A DNA stretch of 64,000 bases from Vulcanimicrobiota bacterium (GTDB lineage Bacteria; Vulcanimicrobiota; Xenobia; Xenobiales; Xenobiaceae), in assembly GCA_944322965.1 (NCBI GenBank), contig CALUQR010000001.1, positions 1 through 64,000 on the forward strand. The letters are read 5' to 3'. Below the pieces are notes generated by a model, which saw only the letters and a list, made by a program, of their open reading frames with translations, made no database searches and was not told the origin of the DNA. Made by a program: the position numbers and the translations under genes. This document shows, in pieces, positions 33,304 through 42,215 of this stretch. The first letter of the stretch is position 1, and each line of letters begins with the position of its first letter.

Positions 33304-33424
33304 TTACTTGCCTTTGGGTGACCGTGAGGGGGGAGCCGGCGAGAGTTACTTGCTTTCAGGGCTGCGCTTCGCGCCGTTGAATTTCGGAGTTAGGGCGTAG
33401 CTTCTTGTTTTGTGATGACCGTGA
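33280..33424. repeat. Direct repeat spanning the end of holB
   Basis: Two 48-bp copies (33280-33327 and 33377-33424) share TTGAATTTCGGA, TTAGGG and TGACCGTGA blocks, with roughly ten differences. A third partial copy (GTTACTTGC, about 33345) lies between them. The first copy contains the holB stop codon. Confidence 0.6.
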
Positions 33425-33432
33425 ATAAGGAA

Positions 33433-33469
33433 ACTCTGGCCGCCCCAGCGGAGCTGGGGCGGCCAGAGT
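33433..33469. terminator. Perfect 17-bp hairpin between convergent holB and amylase genes
   Basis: Bases 33433-33449 pair exactly with 33453-33469 around a GGA loop. A second small stem (CGAGGGC/GCCCTCG) lies near 33513-33532. The position between converging genes fits a bidirectional terminator, although T-runs are short. Confidence 0.55.
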
Positions 33470-33539
33470 AGAGCTGTTTTATGGAGAGTTAAGCTTCGGC
33501 TCCCGCGAGGGCTCTCCCGCCCTCGGGGCAGAGCGGAGA

Positions 33540-35189
33540 CTACTTCTTGAATTGGATATTTTTGTAATCCTTTTCAGGAACTAAGACTCGGCCCTTCTTG
33601 TCGGCAGCGCCAATCTCAATCTTATTATCCTTGACGGTGAACTTGTCGCCGGTGAGAACGTCGACCATCACGTCGCCATTGCGCAAGGGACTACCCTCCC
33701 GCAGAGGGATGTTGCGCTGCTGGTACTGGTAAGAGTTGTTGAGGAAGGTGATGCACTCCTGACCCTCGTGACGGCGGCAGAAGGCGTAAATCTGATCGTC
33801 TACCCACATCTCCTTCTGCTCGCCAAACTGCAAGGCGGGCATGGCCGCTCTGGTGCTAGTTAAGGTCTGCAAGTGATCGACGATGTGAGGCTTAGTGCCA
33901 AATTCCATATCGCGGCGGTTGTCAGGATCGCCGCCGCCCACCATGGCCGACTCCGTACCGTAGTAGATGGAGGGGATACCGCGGCAAGTCATGATGAGAT
34001 CCATACCCAACATCAACTTGTCCTCGCCGCGACTATTGTTGGTGTTGTTCATGAAGCGCTCGAAATCGTGGTTGTCGAGCAAGGTCACCAACTTGCTGGC
34101 ATCGGGATACTTAGAGTCCTCGGCGAAACGGTTGGCGATGTTGCGAGCGCTGCCATCCTTGCCGATAGTGTCGCGGATAGTGTAGTAGAGGGGCATATCG
34201 AAGCAGCTGTCCATACCGTCGCGCTGGTAAGCGGAGACGATGTTGGGATCGCCATGTAAAGCCTCGCCCATCACCAGGAAGTCGGGACCCATCTCCTTCT
34301 TAATATCCGCGCAGAACTTCTGCCAGAACTGGTGGTCGATATGCTTGATGGCGTCTAAGCGAATGCCGTCCGCGCCAGTCTCTTTGACCCACCACAGAGT
34401 ATTGTCTAAGAGGTACTTGTAAACTTCAGGATTGCTCTGGTTGAGGTCGGGCAGACCGCAGACGTCGCCATTCTCCAACTGCCAGGGATCTTCCCAATTG
34501 TGGATACCGCCATTGTGGTGGAACCAATCCTTCTTGGAGGGGTCCTTAGTCCACTCGTGGTCGGGGGAGACGTGGTTCAAAACGGTGTCCAACACGACCT
34601 TCATGCCGCGCTCGTGGGCCTCTTTGACCAACTCCTTGGCGTCTTCCATCGTACCCTGGTGCTCGTCGACCGCATAGTGGTCGGTGATCCAGTAGCCGTG
34701 GTAACCCGTACCCTCGTAATTGCCCATGCGCACCTTGTCGGCGTTGTCGTACATGGGAGAGACCCAAATACAAGTGGCGCCCAGGTCCTTGATATAATCT
34801 AGATTATTGATTAAACCCCGCAAGTCGCCGCCATGGTAAGCGGTGGGGTTGTTCTTATCGACATTAAAGTTATTGGAAGGATCGCCATCGCTAAAACGGT
34901 CCGTGAGCGGGAAGTAGATAACTTGCGGGCCCCACTTGGCCGTCCAAGAGTCGACGCTCTGAGAATTTACGGCTTGGGTGGAAGCTACTTCCGCGGCCTC
35001 AGTAGTAGCCTGAGAGGTCACTTGGGAGAGGGCCGCGCGATTCATTAAACCGCAGTCCTCGCTCTGTGACTTGACTAAAGAGTCGGTGGGCAGAGGGTTA
35101 GAAGCAGGGGCGGCTACGCTCTTAGGAGCGGAAGCGCCGGTGAGGGGCTGGTTGTAGACCTGAAAATTGTCAGACAGACCAGAGATCAT
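33540..35189 (-). CDS. Alpha-amylase family glycoside hydrolase (GH13)
   Basis: This 549-residue protein has a GH13 (beta/alpha)8 barrel from about residue 85. Conserved regions are DTVLNHVSPDH (region I), DGIRLDAIKHI with the nucleophile Asp, VMGEALHGD with the acid Glu, and LLDNHDFERF with the third carboxylate. The N-terminal 80 residues are Ser/Ala/Gln-rich and carry no clear signal peptide. ATG at 35189 follows GGGAGG by seven bases; a frame opening further upstream at 35327 lacks support. It probably hydrolyses or rearranges alpha-1,4-glucans; subfamily is undetermined. Codon use is notably optimised, hinting at high expression. Confidence 0.9.
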   Translation of the reverse strand: MISGLSDNFQVYNQPLTGASAPKSVAAPASNPLPTDSLVKSQSEDCGLMNRAALSQVTSQATTEAAEVASTQAVNSQSVDSWTAKWGPQVIYFPLTDRFSDGDPSNNFNVDKNNPTAYHGGDLRGLINNLDYIKDLGATCIWVSPMYDNADKVRMGNYEGTGYHGYWITDHYAVDEHQGTMEDAKELVKEAHERGMKVVLDTVLNHVSPDHEWTKDPSKKDWFHHNGGIHNWEDPWQLENGDVCGLPDLNQSNPEVYKYLLDNTLWWVKETGADGIRLDAIKHIDHQFWQKFCADIKKEMGPDFLVMGEALHGDPNIVSAYQRDGMDSCFDMPLYYTIRDTIGKDGSARNIANRFAEDSKYPDASKLVTLLDNHDFERFMNNTNNSRGEDKLMLGMDLIMTCRGIPSIYYGTESAMVGGGDPDNRRDMEFGTKPHIVDHLQTLTSTRAAMPALQFGEQKEMWVDDQIYAFCRRHEGQECITFLNNSYQYQQRNIPLREGSPLRNGDVMVDVLTGDKFTVKDNKIEIGAADKKGRVLVPEKDYKNIQFKK

Positions 35190-35318
35190 AGTGGGGCCTC
35201 CCATAGCTAAATATAAAATAACGATTCTTCCGAGCACAATAGCGGTCCAGTCACAGGGTCTCGGAGAGTCTATACCCTTCCGCGACGTATAAATCCTTTG
35301 GCCAATTCCGCCACCTTG

Positions 35319-35324
35319 ATTATA
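35319..35324 (-). promoter_or_regulatory. -10 box of probable amylase promoter
   Basis: TATAAT on the minus strand about 130 bp before the amylase start. No good -35 is seen, so an activator may be needed. The 254-bp gap to the divergent peptidase gene holds nothing else I can identify. Confidence 0.35.
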
Positions 35325-35443
35325 CATAGATTAAGAGGTGAAATGTTACGAGGAGTTTAATTAAAGGCGGAAAGGACCAATTTTTGGGGAGATAAGATCT
35401 TCACTCGGCCTAAATAAGAGCTTTATTACAGGAGTTATTAAAG

Positions 35444-37456
35444 ATGAATCTATCCCGCTACTGGCGCCATACCGTGGCCCTTAGTTTTATCTTAGGACTG
35501 GCTTTAGGCGCCCTCCCGGCCCCCTCAGTCGCCGCCCCATCCACCCCAGCCCCCGCTGTCGCTCGCCAAGTGCAAGGGAGTTTAACTATCGAAGGGGTGC
35601 CCCCCATCCCCAGCCAGCTGGTAGAACGCCTCAACCAATACTCCAATGTGCGCTCGGCCGTAGTCGGGGGCTGGGACCCCGGCGATCAAGGGCTCTTAAT
35701 CTATACGCGCTTCGGCCAGACCTCCCAAATCCACCGCGTGGCGGGGCCCGGAGAGTATCGCCAGCAGCTGACCTACTTCGAGGAGCCGGTCCACGAGATT
35801 ATCGTCAATCCCAACCCCCAGAAAGAGGAGATGATCATCCTCAAAGATGTGGGCGGGGATGAGAATTACCAGATCTTCCTCTGGGATCTGCAGAAAGCTA
35901 CCTCCAAGATGTTAAGCGACGGCCAAGGGCGCTATGGCAGCGTCGTTTGGAACAAAGAGGGGACTAAGATCGCCTACCAATCGACGAAGCGCAACGGCTC
36001 CGACTGGGATATTTGGGTGATGGATCCCCAAAATCCCCAAGAGGCTAAGATCGTCTACCAGCCGGGCGGTTACTGGTCGGTAGTCGACTGGTCGGCCGAC
36101 GGCCAAAAATTGCTCCTCTATAAGTATATCTCGATTACGAAGTCGGAGATGGTAGTCTTAGATCTCCAGAGCGGCCAGACTCTGCCGGTGGGAGTGCGCG
36201 ATAAGAAGGGGGAGAAGGATACTACTTTAGCTCTGGGCGAGTCGGCCCGCTTCCGTGCCGATGGGCGCGGGGTCTTCTTTACTACCGATAGGGGCTCAGA
36301 GTTCCAGCGCTTAGCTTACGAAGAGTTCTCGACGGGCAAGATCAGCTACCTGACCGAGGAATTGCCCGGCGATGTGGTGGCCTTACAACTCTCTAAAGAT
36401 GGCCAGACCTTAGCTTTTGTAACTAATGAAGAGGGTTACAATAAATTGTATTTAATGGACTTGCGCCGCGGTAGCTGTAAGTACCATTTAGTAGAGGGAC
36501 TGCCCGCGGGCGTTATCTACGGCCTCAAATTCGGCCCCCAGAACCGCTTGGCGGTGAGCGTGGGGAGCGGCAATCTGCCCTGCGATACCTACGTGGTAGC
36601 CCTCGATCAAGGGGAGAAGGTCACCCGCTGGACCTTCAGTGAGATTGGCGGCTTAGACCAGAGTAGCTTCGCCTCTCCTAAGCTCATCCATTACCCCACC
36701 TTCGATAAGGTCGACGGCCAGCCGCGCCAGATCCCGGCCTTCTGTTACCTCCCCTCTACCCCCGGTCCCCACCCGATCCTTATCAATATTCACGGCGGCC
36801 CGGAGAGCCAATATCAACCTACCTTCAGCTCCCTCATCCAGTATCTGGTAGTGGAGAAGGGGATCGCCGTCATCGCCCCCAACGTGCGCGGCTCCCACGG
36901 TTACGGTAAGACCTACGTCTCCTTAGATAACGGCTACCTGCGCGAGGATTCGGTCAAAGATATTGGCGCTCTTATAGAGTGGATCAAGAAACAGCCCCAA
37001 TTTAATGGGCGCATCGCCGTGATGGGCGGCTCCTATGGCGGCTATATGACCTTAGCCTCCATGGTCCACTATAGCGACCAGTTGACCTGCGGCATCGATA
37101 ACGTGGGCATCAGTAACTTCGTGACCTTCTTGGAGAATACTAACCCCAACCGCCAAGATCTGCGCCGCGTAGAGTATGGCGACGAGCGCGATCCTAAGAT
37201 GCGGGCCTTTATGGAGAAGATCGCTCCCGCCAATAACGCCGCTAAGATTACTAAACCCCTCTACGTAGTCCAAGGCTACAACGATCCGCGCGTGCCCGTC
37301 ACCGAAGCGGAACAGATGGTGCGCCAGATCCGCGCCGCCGGCGGGCAAGTCTGGTACTGCTGCGCCGCCGATGAGGGACATGGCTTCGCTAAAAAAGATA
37401 ACCGCGACTACTACTGGCAGTCCGTCGTTATGTTCTTAGAGGAGCACCTGCTCTAA
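35444..37456 (+). CDS. Secreted prolyl oligopeptidase (S9) family serine peptidase
   Basis: This 670-residue protein has a signal peptide (about 1-30, ending in PSVAAPS). A beta-propeller follows (about 50-400), with WD40-like blades such as YGSVVWNKEGTKIAYQS and WSVVDWSADGQKLLLYKY. The alpha/beta hydrolase domain (about 405-670) has its nucleophile Ser in GGSYGGYM, its Asp in QGYNDPRVP and its His in DEGHGF. It probably cleaves short proline-containing peptides in the periplasm or outside the cell. ATG at 35444 has GGAG upstream. A perfect hairpin terminator follows. Confidence 0.92.
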   Translation: MNLSRYWRHTVALSFILGLALGALPAPSVAAPSTPAPAVARQVQGSLTIEGVPPIPSQLVERLNQYSNVRSAVVGGWDPGDQGLLIYTRFGQTSQIHRVAGPGEYRQQLTYFEEPVHEIIVNPNPQKEEMIILKDVGGDENYQIFLWDLQKATSKMLSDGQGRYGSVVWNKEGTKIAYQSTKRNGSDWDIWVMDPQNPQEAKIVYQPGGYWSVVDWSADGQKLLLYKYISITKSEMVVLDLQSGQTLPVGVRDKKGEKDTTLALGESARFRADGRGVFFTTDRGSEFQRLAYEEFSTGKISYLTEELPGDVVALQLSKDGQTLAFVTNEEGYNKLYLMDLRRGSCKYHLVEGLPAGVIYGLKFGPQNRLAVSVGSGNLPCDTYVVALDQGEKVTRWTFSEIGGLDQSSFASPKLIHYPTFDKVDGQPRQIPAFCYLPSTPGPHPILINIHGGPESQYQPTFSSLIQYLVVEKGIAVIAPNVRGSHGYGKTYVSLDNGYLREDSVKDIGALIEWIKKQPQFNGRIAVMGGSYGGYMTLASMVHYSDQLTCGIDNVGISNFVTFLENTNPNRQDLRRVEYGDERDPKMRAFMEKIAPANNAAKITKPLYVVQGYNDPRVPVTEAEQMVRQIRAAGGQVWYCCAADEGHGFAKKDNRDYYWQSVVMFLEEHLL

Positions 37457-37468
37457 GAGGACCTAGAA

Positions 37469-37518
37469 AAAAGTATGCGTCCCCCCTTCCCGACCGGGAA
37501 GGGGGGACGCATACTTTT
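37469..37518 (+). terminator. Perfect 23-bp hairpin after the S9 peptidase
   Basis: Bases 37469-37491 pair exactly with 37496-37518 around GACC. The right arm ends in TTTT, and the left arm starts with AAAA, so it can act on both strands. Confidence 0.7.
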
Positions 37519-37583
37519 AGGGCTCTTTTAGCGGGCTACCGCTTTCTTAGGAGAGTAGCCCCATGGGAAGTTCGCTCTCTCAG

Positions 37584-37904
37584 TTAGGGGAGGCCGGGGA
37601 AGGCGTCCACATACTGGATAGTAAAGTCGGGATTGGCGTCTACAAATTGGATCTTATAGTCGGGGAAAGAGTCGACAAATTGCCACTTGCCGCAACTGTC
37701 GGGGAAAGCGTCGACTACCTGGACCCGCAGGTCGGGCAAGGCGTCTACTACTTTGACCCGATAATCGGGGAAGGCGTCTACCTCTTGGATGCGCCCGTAG
37801 ACGGAGGCCGCCTGCGCCTGGGCGGGCAGGGCGCTCGCTAGGGTCCAGAGGGCTAGGGCCGCCACCCCTAAGGTAGCGCGCCTTAGAGTACTAGCTATAG
37901 CCAC
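37584..37904 (-). CDS. Small secreted protein with VD-x-FPD repeats (septoil-knot-like)
   Basis: This 106-residue protein has an N-terminal signal peptide (about 1-32, ASALPAQAQA). The mature part is built from at least six short repeats of the form (V/I)xxVDAFPD, for example EVDAFPDYRVKVVDALPD and QFVDSFPDYKIQFVDANPD, and ends DAFPGLP. Short beta-strand repeats of this kind match the small '7(1) septoil knot' family as I remember it; that name should be confirmed. The product is probably periplasmic or extracellular. Its function is unknown. Confidence 0.7.
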   Translation of the reverse strand: MAIASTLRRATLGVAALALWTLASALPAQAQAASVYGRIQEVDAFPDYRVKVVDALPDLRVQVVDAFPDSCGKWQFVDSFPDYKIQFVDANPDFTIQYVDAFPGLP

Positions 37905-37940
37905 TATCTACTCCTAACTGGCCTCAGAGAGCCCGCAGGC

Positions 37941-38837
37941 TTAGGCCTTGAGATCGAATTCGGCGGTAATCATTAAGTGGTCGGAGGCGGTAGAAGAGAC
38001 CCAGCGGGTATCCGTCTCCTGCGACTGCTCGTAGCGATGGATCTGAGAGCTGACCAACTTATCGCTCATCGACTGCGGGAAGATGATGTGATCGAACTGC
38101 TCGGGAGAGAAACCGTTAGTGCGCTTGGGGTTGGCGGGCCAGGTCATACGCTCCGAATCGGGCTTGCCCTCTAAGCTATCTACCCAGCGCTCGCGGCCGT
38201 CGCCCGGATTGAGAATGGCCTGGACGGAAGCGTCCTCAGTGCCATCGTTGAAGTCGCCCGTCAGGACGAAGAGGCGGCCCGGGAACTCCTTCATCTCCTG
38301 CTCGGCGATCTCGCGCATGGCTCTACCTTCCGCTAAACGGCGGTCGTCAGAGCTGATCTGGCCGGGAGCGGCGGGGCGGCGAGACTTAGAGTGGGAGGTG
38401 TAGAGGCTGAGATCGGCGCCCTCCACGCCGTCGACATCGACGTCGACGCGCAAGAAGTCGCGGCTAAACTTGGCTTCACCCTGACCATCGGGCAGCGGGA
38501 ACTTGACGTCCTTGTGGGAGACGACTTCGGTGAAGGGGAACTTGGAAATAACGGCTACGTTGACCCCGCGCCCGTCGTTACCGGGAACGTGAGCTACGTA
38601 CTTGTAATCGTCGCTCAAACCGCGAGTATTGAGGAAATTGCGTAAGGTCTTCTCCGAAGTGCACTCTTGGAGGGCGACTACGTCGGCGTCGGCGCGGCGA
38701 ATATTCTCCGCCAAAGCGTCTAAGGAGCGCTCGCTCTTGACCGGGGTGCGACTGCCGCCCGCCCGCTGAGCGTCCTCCTTAGCGAACATATTCTTGACGT
38801 TGTAAGTACCAATGGTGACTGAAGTTTTACCAATCAT
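37941..38837 (-). CDS. Endonuclease/exonuclease/phosphatase family hydrolase
   Basis: This 298-residue protein has the EEP metal-hydrolase core. Motifs run GTYNVKNMF (Asn), VVALQECTS (Glu), LYTSHSKS (His), FVLTGDFNDG (Asp/Asn) and SSTASDHLMI (Asp-His). No signal peptide is seen, so it is probably cytoplasmic. Family members cleave DNA, phosphoinositides or other phosphoesters, and the sequence does not decide among them. ATG at 38837 follows AAAGAGAG. Its codon use is optimised like that of the amylase gene. Confidence 0.85.
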   Translation of the reverse strand: MIGKTSVTIGTYNVKNMFAKEDAQRAGGSRTPVKSERSLDALAENIRRADADVVALQECTSEKTLRNFLNTRGLSDDYKYVAHVPGNDGRGVNVAVISKFPFTEVVSHKDVKFPLPDGQGEAKFSRDFLRVDVDVDGVEGADLSLYTSHSKSRRPAAPGQISSDDRRLAEGRAMREIAEQEMKEFPGRLFVLTGDFNDGTEDASVQAILNPGDGRERWVDSLEGKPDSERMTWPANPKRTNGFSPEQFDHIIFPQSMSDKLVSSQIHRYEQSQETDTRWVSSTASDHLMITAEFDLKA

Positions 38838-38910
38838 CTCTCTTTAACCCCCGTCGGTTAGAACTTCCCCTCCACCTCCCAGAGCCAAGGCGCGGTGGGG
38901 TATTTGGATC

Positions 38911-38938
38911 ATTATACTTCTCTATCCCTACAAACAAA
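38911..38938 (-). promoter_or_regulatory. Promoter of the EEP hydrolase gene
   Basis: On the minus strand, TTTGTT (38938-38933), a 16-bp spacer and TATAAT (38916-38911) precede the gene by about 75 bp. The -35 is weak; the -10 is consensus. Confidence 0.45.
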
Positions 38939-39007
38939 GCCTAGGTTTAGGCAATAAAGTGACGAATTTGTTAATTTTCGTTCATAAAGAGCAAAGTGCG
39001 CGGTCGG

Positions 39008-41506
39008 CTATTTACTCTCCACGAGATGGCGGTAGTAGCCCACAATCTTGGCTACTTGGGCGGCCTCTTCATTGAGGAATTCGACCCGGAAATGTTCGAG
39101 CCCGGCCCCTTGCAAGGCGGGGAGATCTTTCTGGCGTTGCAGAGGTTGGGCGTGGAAGAGGGTATTGCGGCAGAAATGGTCCACCTTTAAGGGGTGGGCG
39201 TACTGGCGGCGGTCAAGGAGGTAGAGATCCTTATGGAGACAAGGCTGGCCGCAGGTAAGGCGATCCTTCCCGGAACTCAAAAGGTAAGCGTAAGAGCAGT
39301 GCTGGGTATGGAAGGTGGGCGCCTGGCGGTAGAGGGTAAAGACTAAGCGCTTATTTAAGGGCAGGTCGGCGCTCCTCTCTTCCTCTAAAGCCCGCAAGAG
39401 GCGGAGGCTCTCCTCTAAGGGCAGGTCGTCGCTTAGAGTGAGCGTCTGCCAGCCCTCTCGGAGGAGGAATTTAGCGCTCACTTGGTTGGTGATATTGAGT
39501 GAAAAATCTCCCTCCAGAGCCGGCAACTCCTCTAGCGGATGGGTAGAGGTCAGATATTGGAAGGCGCCCCAAGTGCGTACTAAGAGGCTCTGGGGTTTAA
39601 AGGAGAGCAGCTCCTCTAAATATTTAGCCTCCTCCTCTTTTTGGATGCGGGGGGTAACTAGGGAGAGGTAGACCCCTCTCTCCGTCTGGGCTTCGCCCAC
39701 TAGAGCGCTCAAACTCTCCGGGCGCAGGGCCTCTAATTCCAAAAAGCGGGCCCCAGCCTGGAGGGCGGCGCGCACCTGCTCGCGGGTGCGACAGAGAAAA
39801 CGCAAAGTGGGACCTGAGAAGGGGTAGGGGGGCTGGGATTTAGCTGGAGAGGGGGCTGGGGCCGGAGTAGAGGCGAGGTCCTTAGAGGGCTGGGTTAAGT
39901 TGGCTAAGAGCTGGCGGCGCAAGGGTTTTAGCTCCGAGAGGGGCAGGAAGAGGCCCTCCTCTAAATGGGCCTCCCAGCTAGCTAGATGGTAGGGGGTACC
40001 CTTCAATTCCCCAAACTTTTGGACGATCGTCTGGGGGGTTAGCCCCTGACTCTGAGCGGTTGCCAGCGGGGTCGCGCTCTGGGCGCTAAAGATCTGACCG
40101 TCTACCTCCAAAGAGAGGGATAAGGGCTCGCCTAAGCGCCCCTCAATCTTTAGATGGAGGGGGCGGCGGCCCGCCAGGGGCTCCTTGAGGGCCCGCTCCA
40201 CGCGCTGATTGACGGCGGGGGAGCTAGTGAGGTAGACCGCTTCCCCTGCTCGCACGCGCTGGAGATCGGGGCCGGGCCGTCCAAAGACCAGTTCGATTTC
40301 GTCCTTAGCGCGCGTAGGGACTACTTTAAAGATGGGACCGCCCACGCGGCGTTCGGAGTCGCTACCCAACTCTAAGGGCAAGAATAAGACGCCCATACCC
40401 GCCTGAGGCAGGAGGGGGTAGGGGGTCAGTTCTCCCCGCTCTGAGGGAGGGGCCAACTTTATACGTACGCTCTTCTCTTTTTTAGAGAGTACCTGGCCTA
40501 AGAGTTGGCCGCGGTGTTGGGGATAGCCGGGCTGGATAAAGTGCTGGTGATCGTAAGCTTTTAAAAATCCGGGGGTAAAGCCGCGGCAGAAGGTCAGGGT
40601 GAGATCGCGCAGATTCTGGCGACACTCTAACTTTTGGCTGGAGCTAGGCTTTTGGAACTCACCTTGGGCGTTAAAGTGGGCGTCTACCCAGCGGCGCACG
40701 GTCTGGGTGGCTAGATAGACGTAGGGGGCGCCCTTTAAACGTCCCTCAATCTTTAAAGAGTCGACCCCCGCTTGAGCTAGAGGGGCGATCTGCTCTAAGC
40801 CTAAGAGGTCGCCTGGACTCAAGAGATGGGCCGGAGCGCTCAAGGCGGGGGGCGCTTTTTGGAAATCGAGGGGCGCCCCGTGGGAGAGGGAGAAATAGCG
40901 GAAGGGCAAGCGGCAGGGCTGGGCGCACTGGCCGCGGTTGGCGGAACGGCCGCCCCAGGTTAGGGAGGCTAAACACTGGCCGGAGAAGGAGACGCAGAGC
41001 GCCCCCAAAGCGAAGACCTCTAATTGGCAAGAGACCCGCTCTTTAATAGCGGCTATCTCCCGGGCGCTCAGTTCTCTAGCTACGACTACTCTCTGACAGT
41101 GGAGGCGCTCCTGGGCCCAGCGCACGCCCCAAGAGTCGCTGATACTCATCTGAGTGGAGGCGTGTAAGGCTACCTGGGGGGCGTAGCGAGCCGCCAAGAG
41201 GGCCACGGCTAAATCTTGGATGATGAGGGCGTCTACTTGGGCGGCGGCTATAGCCTTTAAGAGGGCGGGTAGACGCTCTAACTCAGAGGGGAAGATGAGC
41301 GTATTGAGAGTTAGATAGACCTTGGCGCCCGCTTGGTGGACGGTGTGGACTAGGGCCTCTAGGCGCTCTAGGGAGAAATTTTGGGCCCGGGCGCGGGCGT
41401 TAAAGCCCTCGCTCAAGCCGAAGTAGACGGCGTCCGCTCCCCCTTGGAGGGCGGCTTGTAAGGCTTCGTAATCCCCTACTGGGGCAAGGACTTCTGGCTT
41501 AGACAT
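39008..41506 (-). CDS. U32 family protein with DUF3656-type C-terminal part
   Basis: This 832-residue protein begins with the U32 signature EVLAPVGDYEALQAALQGGA, followed by ADAVYFG. The iron-sulfur-type cysteines lie in FALGALCVSFSGQCLASLTW and GQCAQPCRLPFRY. The long C-terminal part fits the DUF3656 layout of E. coli RlhA (YdcP), which hydroxylates C2501 of 23S rRNA. A second cysteine cluster (HCSYAYLLSSGKDRLTCGQP) lies near residue 770. U32 proteins are now thought to be tRNA or rRNA hydroxylases rather than collagenases. The start ATG overlaps the preceding gene by eight bases. Confidence 0.85.
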   Translation of the reverse strand: MSKPEVLAPVGDYEALQAALQGGADAVYFGLSEGFNARARAQNFSLERLEALVHTVHQAGAKVYLTLNTLIFPSELERLPALLKAIAAAQVDALIIQDLAVALLAARYAPQVALHASTQMSISDSWGVRWAQERLHCQRVVVARELSAREIAAIKERVSCQLEVFALGALCVSFSGQCLASLTWGGRSANRGQCAQPCRLPFRYFSLSHGAPLDFQKAPPALSAPAHLLSPGDLLGLEQIAPLAQAGVDSLKIEGRLKGAPYVYLATQTVRRWVDAHFNAQGEFQKPSSSQKLECRQNLRDLTLTFCRGFTPGFLKAYDHQHFIQPGYPQHRGQLLGQVLSKKEKSVRIKLAPPSERGELTPYPLLPQAGMGVLFLPLELGSDSERRVGGPIFKVVPTRAKDEIELVFGRPGPDLQRVRAGEAVYLTSSPAVNQRVERALKEPLAGRRPLHLKIEGRLGEPLSLSLEVDGQIFSAQSATPLATAQSQGLTPQTIVQKFGELKGTPYHLASWEAHLEEGLFLPLSELKPLRRQLLANLTQPSKDLASTPAPAPSPAKSQPPYPFSGPTLRFLCRTREQVRAALQAGARFLELEALRPESLSALVGEAQTERGVYLSLVTPRIQKEEEAKYLEELLSFKPQSLLVRTWGAFQYLTSTHPLEELPALEGDFSLNITNQVSAKFLLREGWQTLTLSDDLPLEESLRLLRALEEERSADLPLNKRLVFTLYRQAPTFHTQHCSYAYLLSSGKDRLTCGQPCLHKDLYLLDRRQYAHPLKVDHFCRNTLFHAQPLQRQKDLPALQGAGLEHFRVEFLNEEAAQVAKIVGYYRHLVESK

Positions 41507-42212
41507 CTCTCTCTATAAGTAAGTTGGGGGTGGGGGCTAGGGCTTGCCAATGGAGGCGGCGGGGCTCAAAGTTGGCCGCTAGAGATAGGCTCCACTCTAA
41601 ACCCCAACGGTAAGTAGCTAGCCAGAGGTGGGCAAAGGGGCTCTCCCCGTGGAGCCAGAGGGGGCGCTCCCCCTCTACGGCAAAATGGCGCAAGGGGATA
41701 CGCAAGCCGCTCCCCTCCAATTTGAGAAGGGCCTCTTTGCGCGTCCAGAGGCGGCGAAAGGCTATCCCCCTTTGTTCCGGGGGCAGTCTCTCCAAAAAGA
41801 GGCTCTCCCTAGGGGCAAAGAAACGCTTACCCACCTCCAAGGGGGCTTGGGGGAGCGACGCCTCTAAATCGATCCCCACCGCCGCCTTACTCCCCTCCGG
41901 GCGTTGGAGATAGACTAAAGCCGCCCACCCTTCTGAATGGCTCAAGTTAAAGGCTAACCGGGGATGGCGGGGGAGGTAGGGCTTGCCCCCGGGGGCAAGC
42001 GCAAACTCTAAAGACTCTGGGGGGAGCTGGAGGGAATGGCCTAAACTTAAGCGCAGCCCCAGCCGCGCCCGCCCCCAACGCTCGCGGAGTTGGGGGGAGA
42101 CGAGCCGCGAGCGGCGCTCCAATTCCGAAGGGGAGAAGATCCGCTCTAGAGCGAGGGCGCTCTCCCCCTCTAGAGGCCGATCGAGGGACCAGTAGCGGAC
42201 CTCTAGATCCAA
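41499..42212 (-). CDS. 4'-phosphopantetheinyl transferase (Sfp family)
   Basis: This 237-residue protein matches the Sfp-type transferases that attach phosphopantetheine to carrier proteins. Motifs are GGKPYLPRHPRLAFNLSHSE (about 90-109), VGIDLEASL with the metal-binding Asp/Glu, and FRRLWTRKEALLKLEGSGL. The start is TTG at 42212, a few bases after the fabI stop, with a weak ribosome site. Downstream of fabI on one transcript, it may activate acyl carrier protein or a secondary-metabolite carrier. No polyketide or peptide synthetase is in the window. Confidence 0.9.
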   Translation of the reverse strand: MDLEVRYWSLDRPLEGESALALERIFSPSELERRSRLVSPQLRERWGRARLGLRLSLGHSLQLPPESLEFALAPGGKPYLPRHPRLAFNLSHSEGWAALVYLQRPEGSKAAVGIDLEASLPQAPLEVGKRFFAPRESLFLERLPPEQRGIAFRRLWTRKEALLKLEGSGLRIPLRHFAVEGERPLWLHGESPFAHLWLATYRWGLEWSLSLAANFEPRRLHWQALAPTPNLLIERDV

Positions 42213-42215
42213 AGG

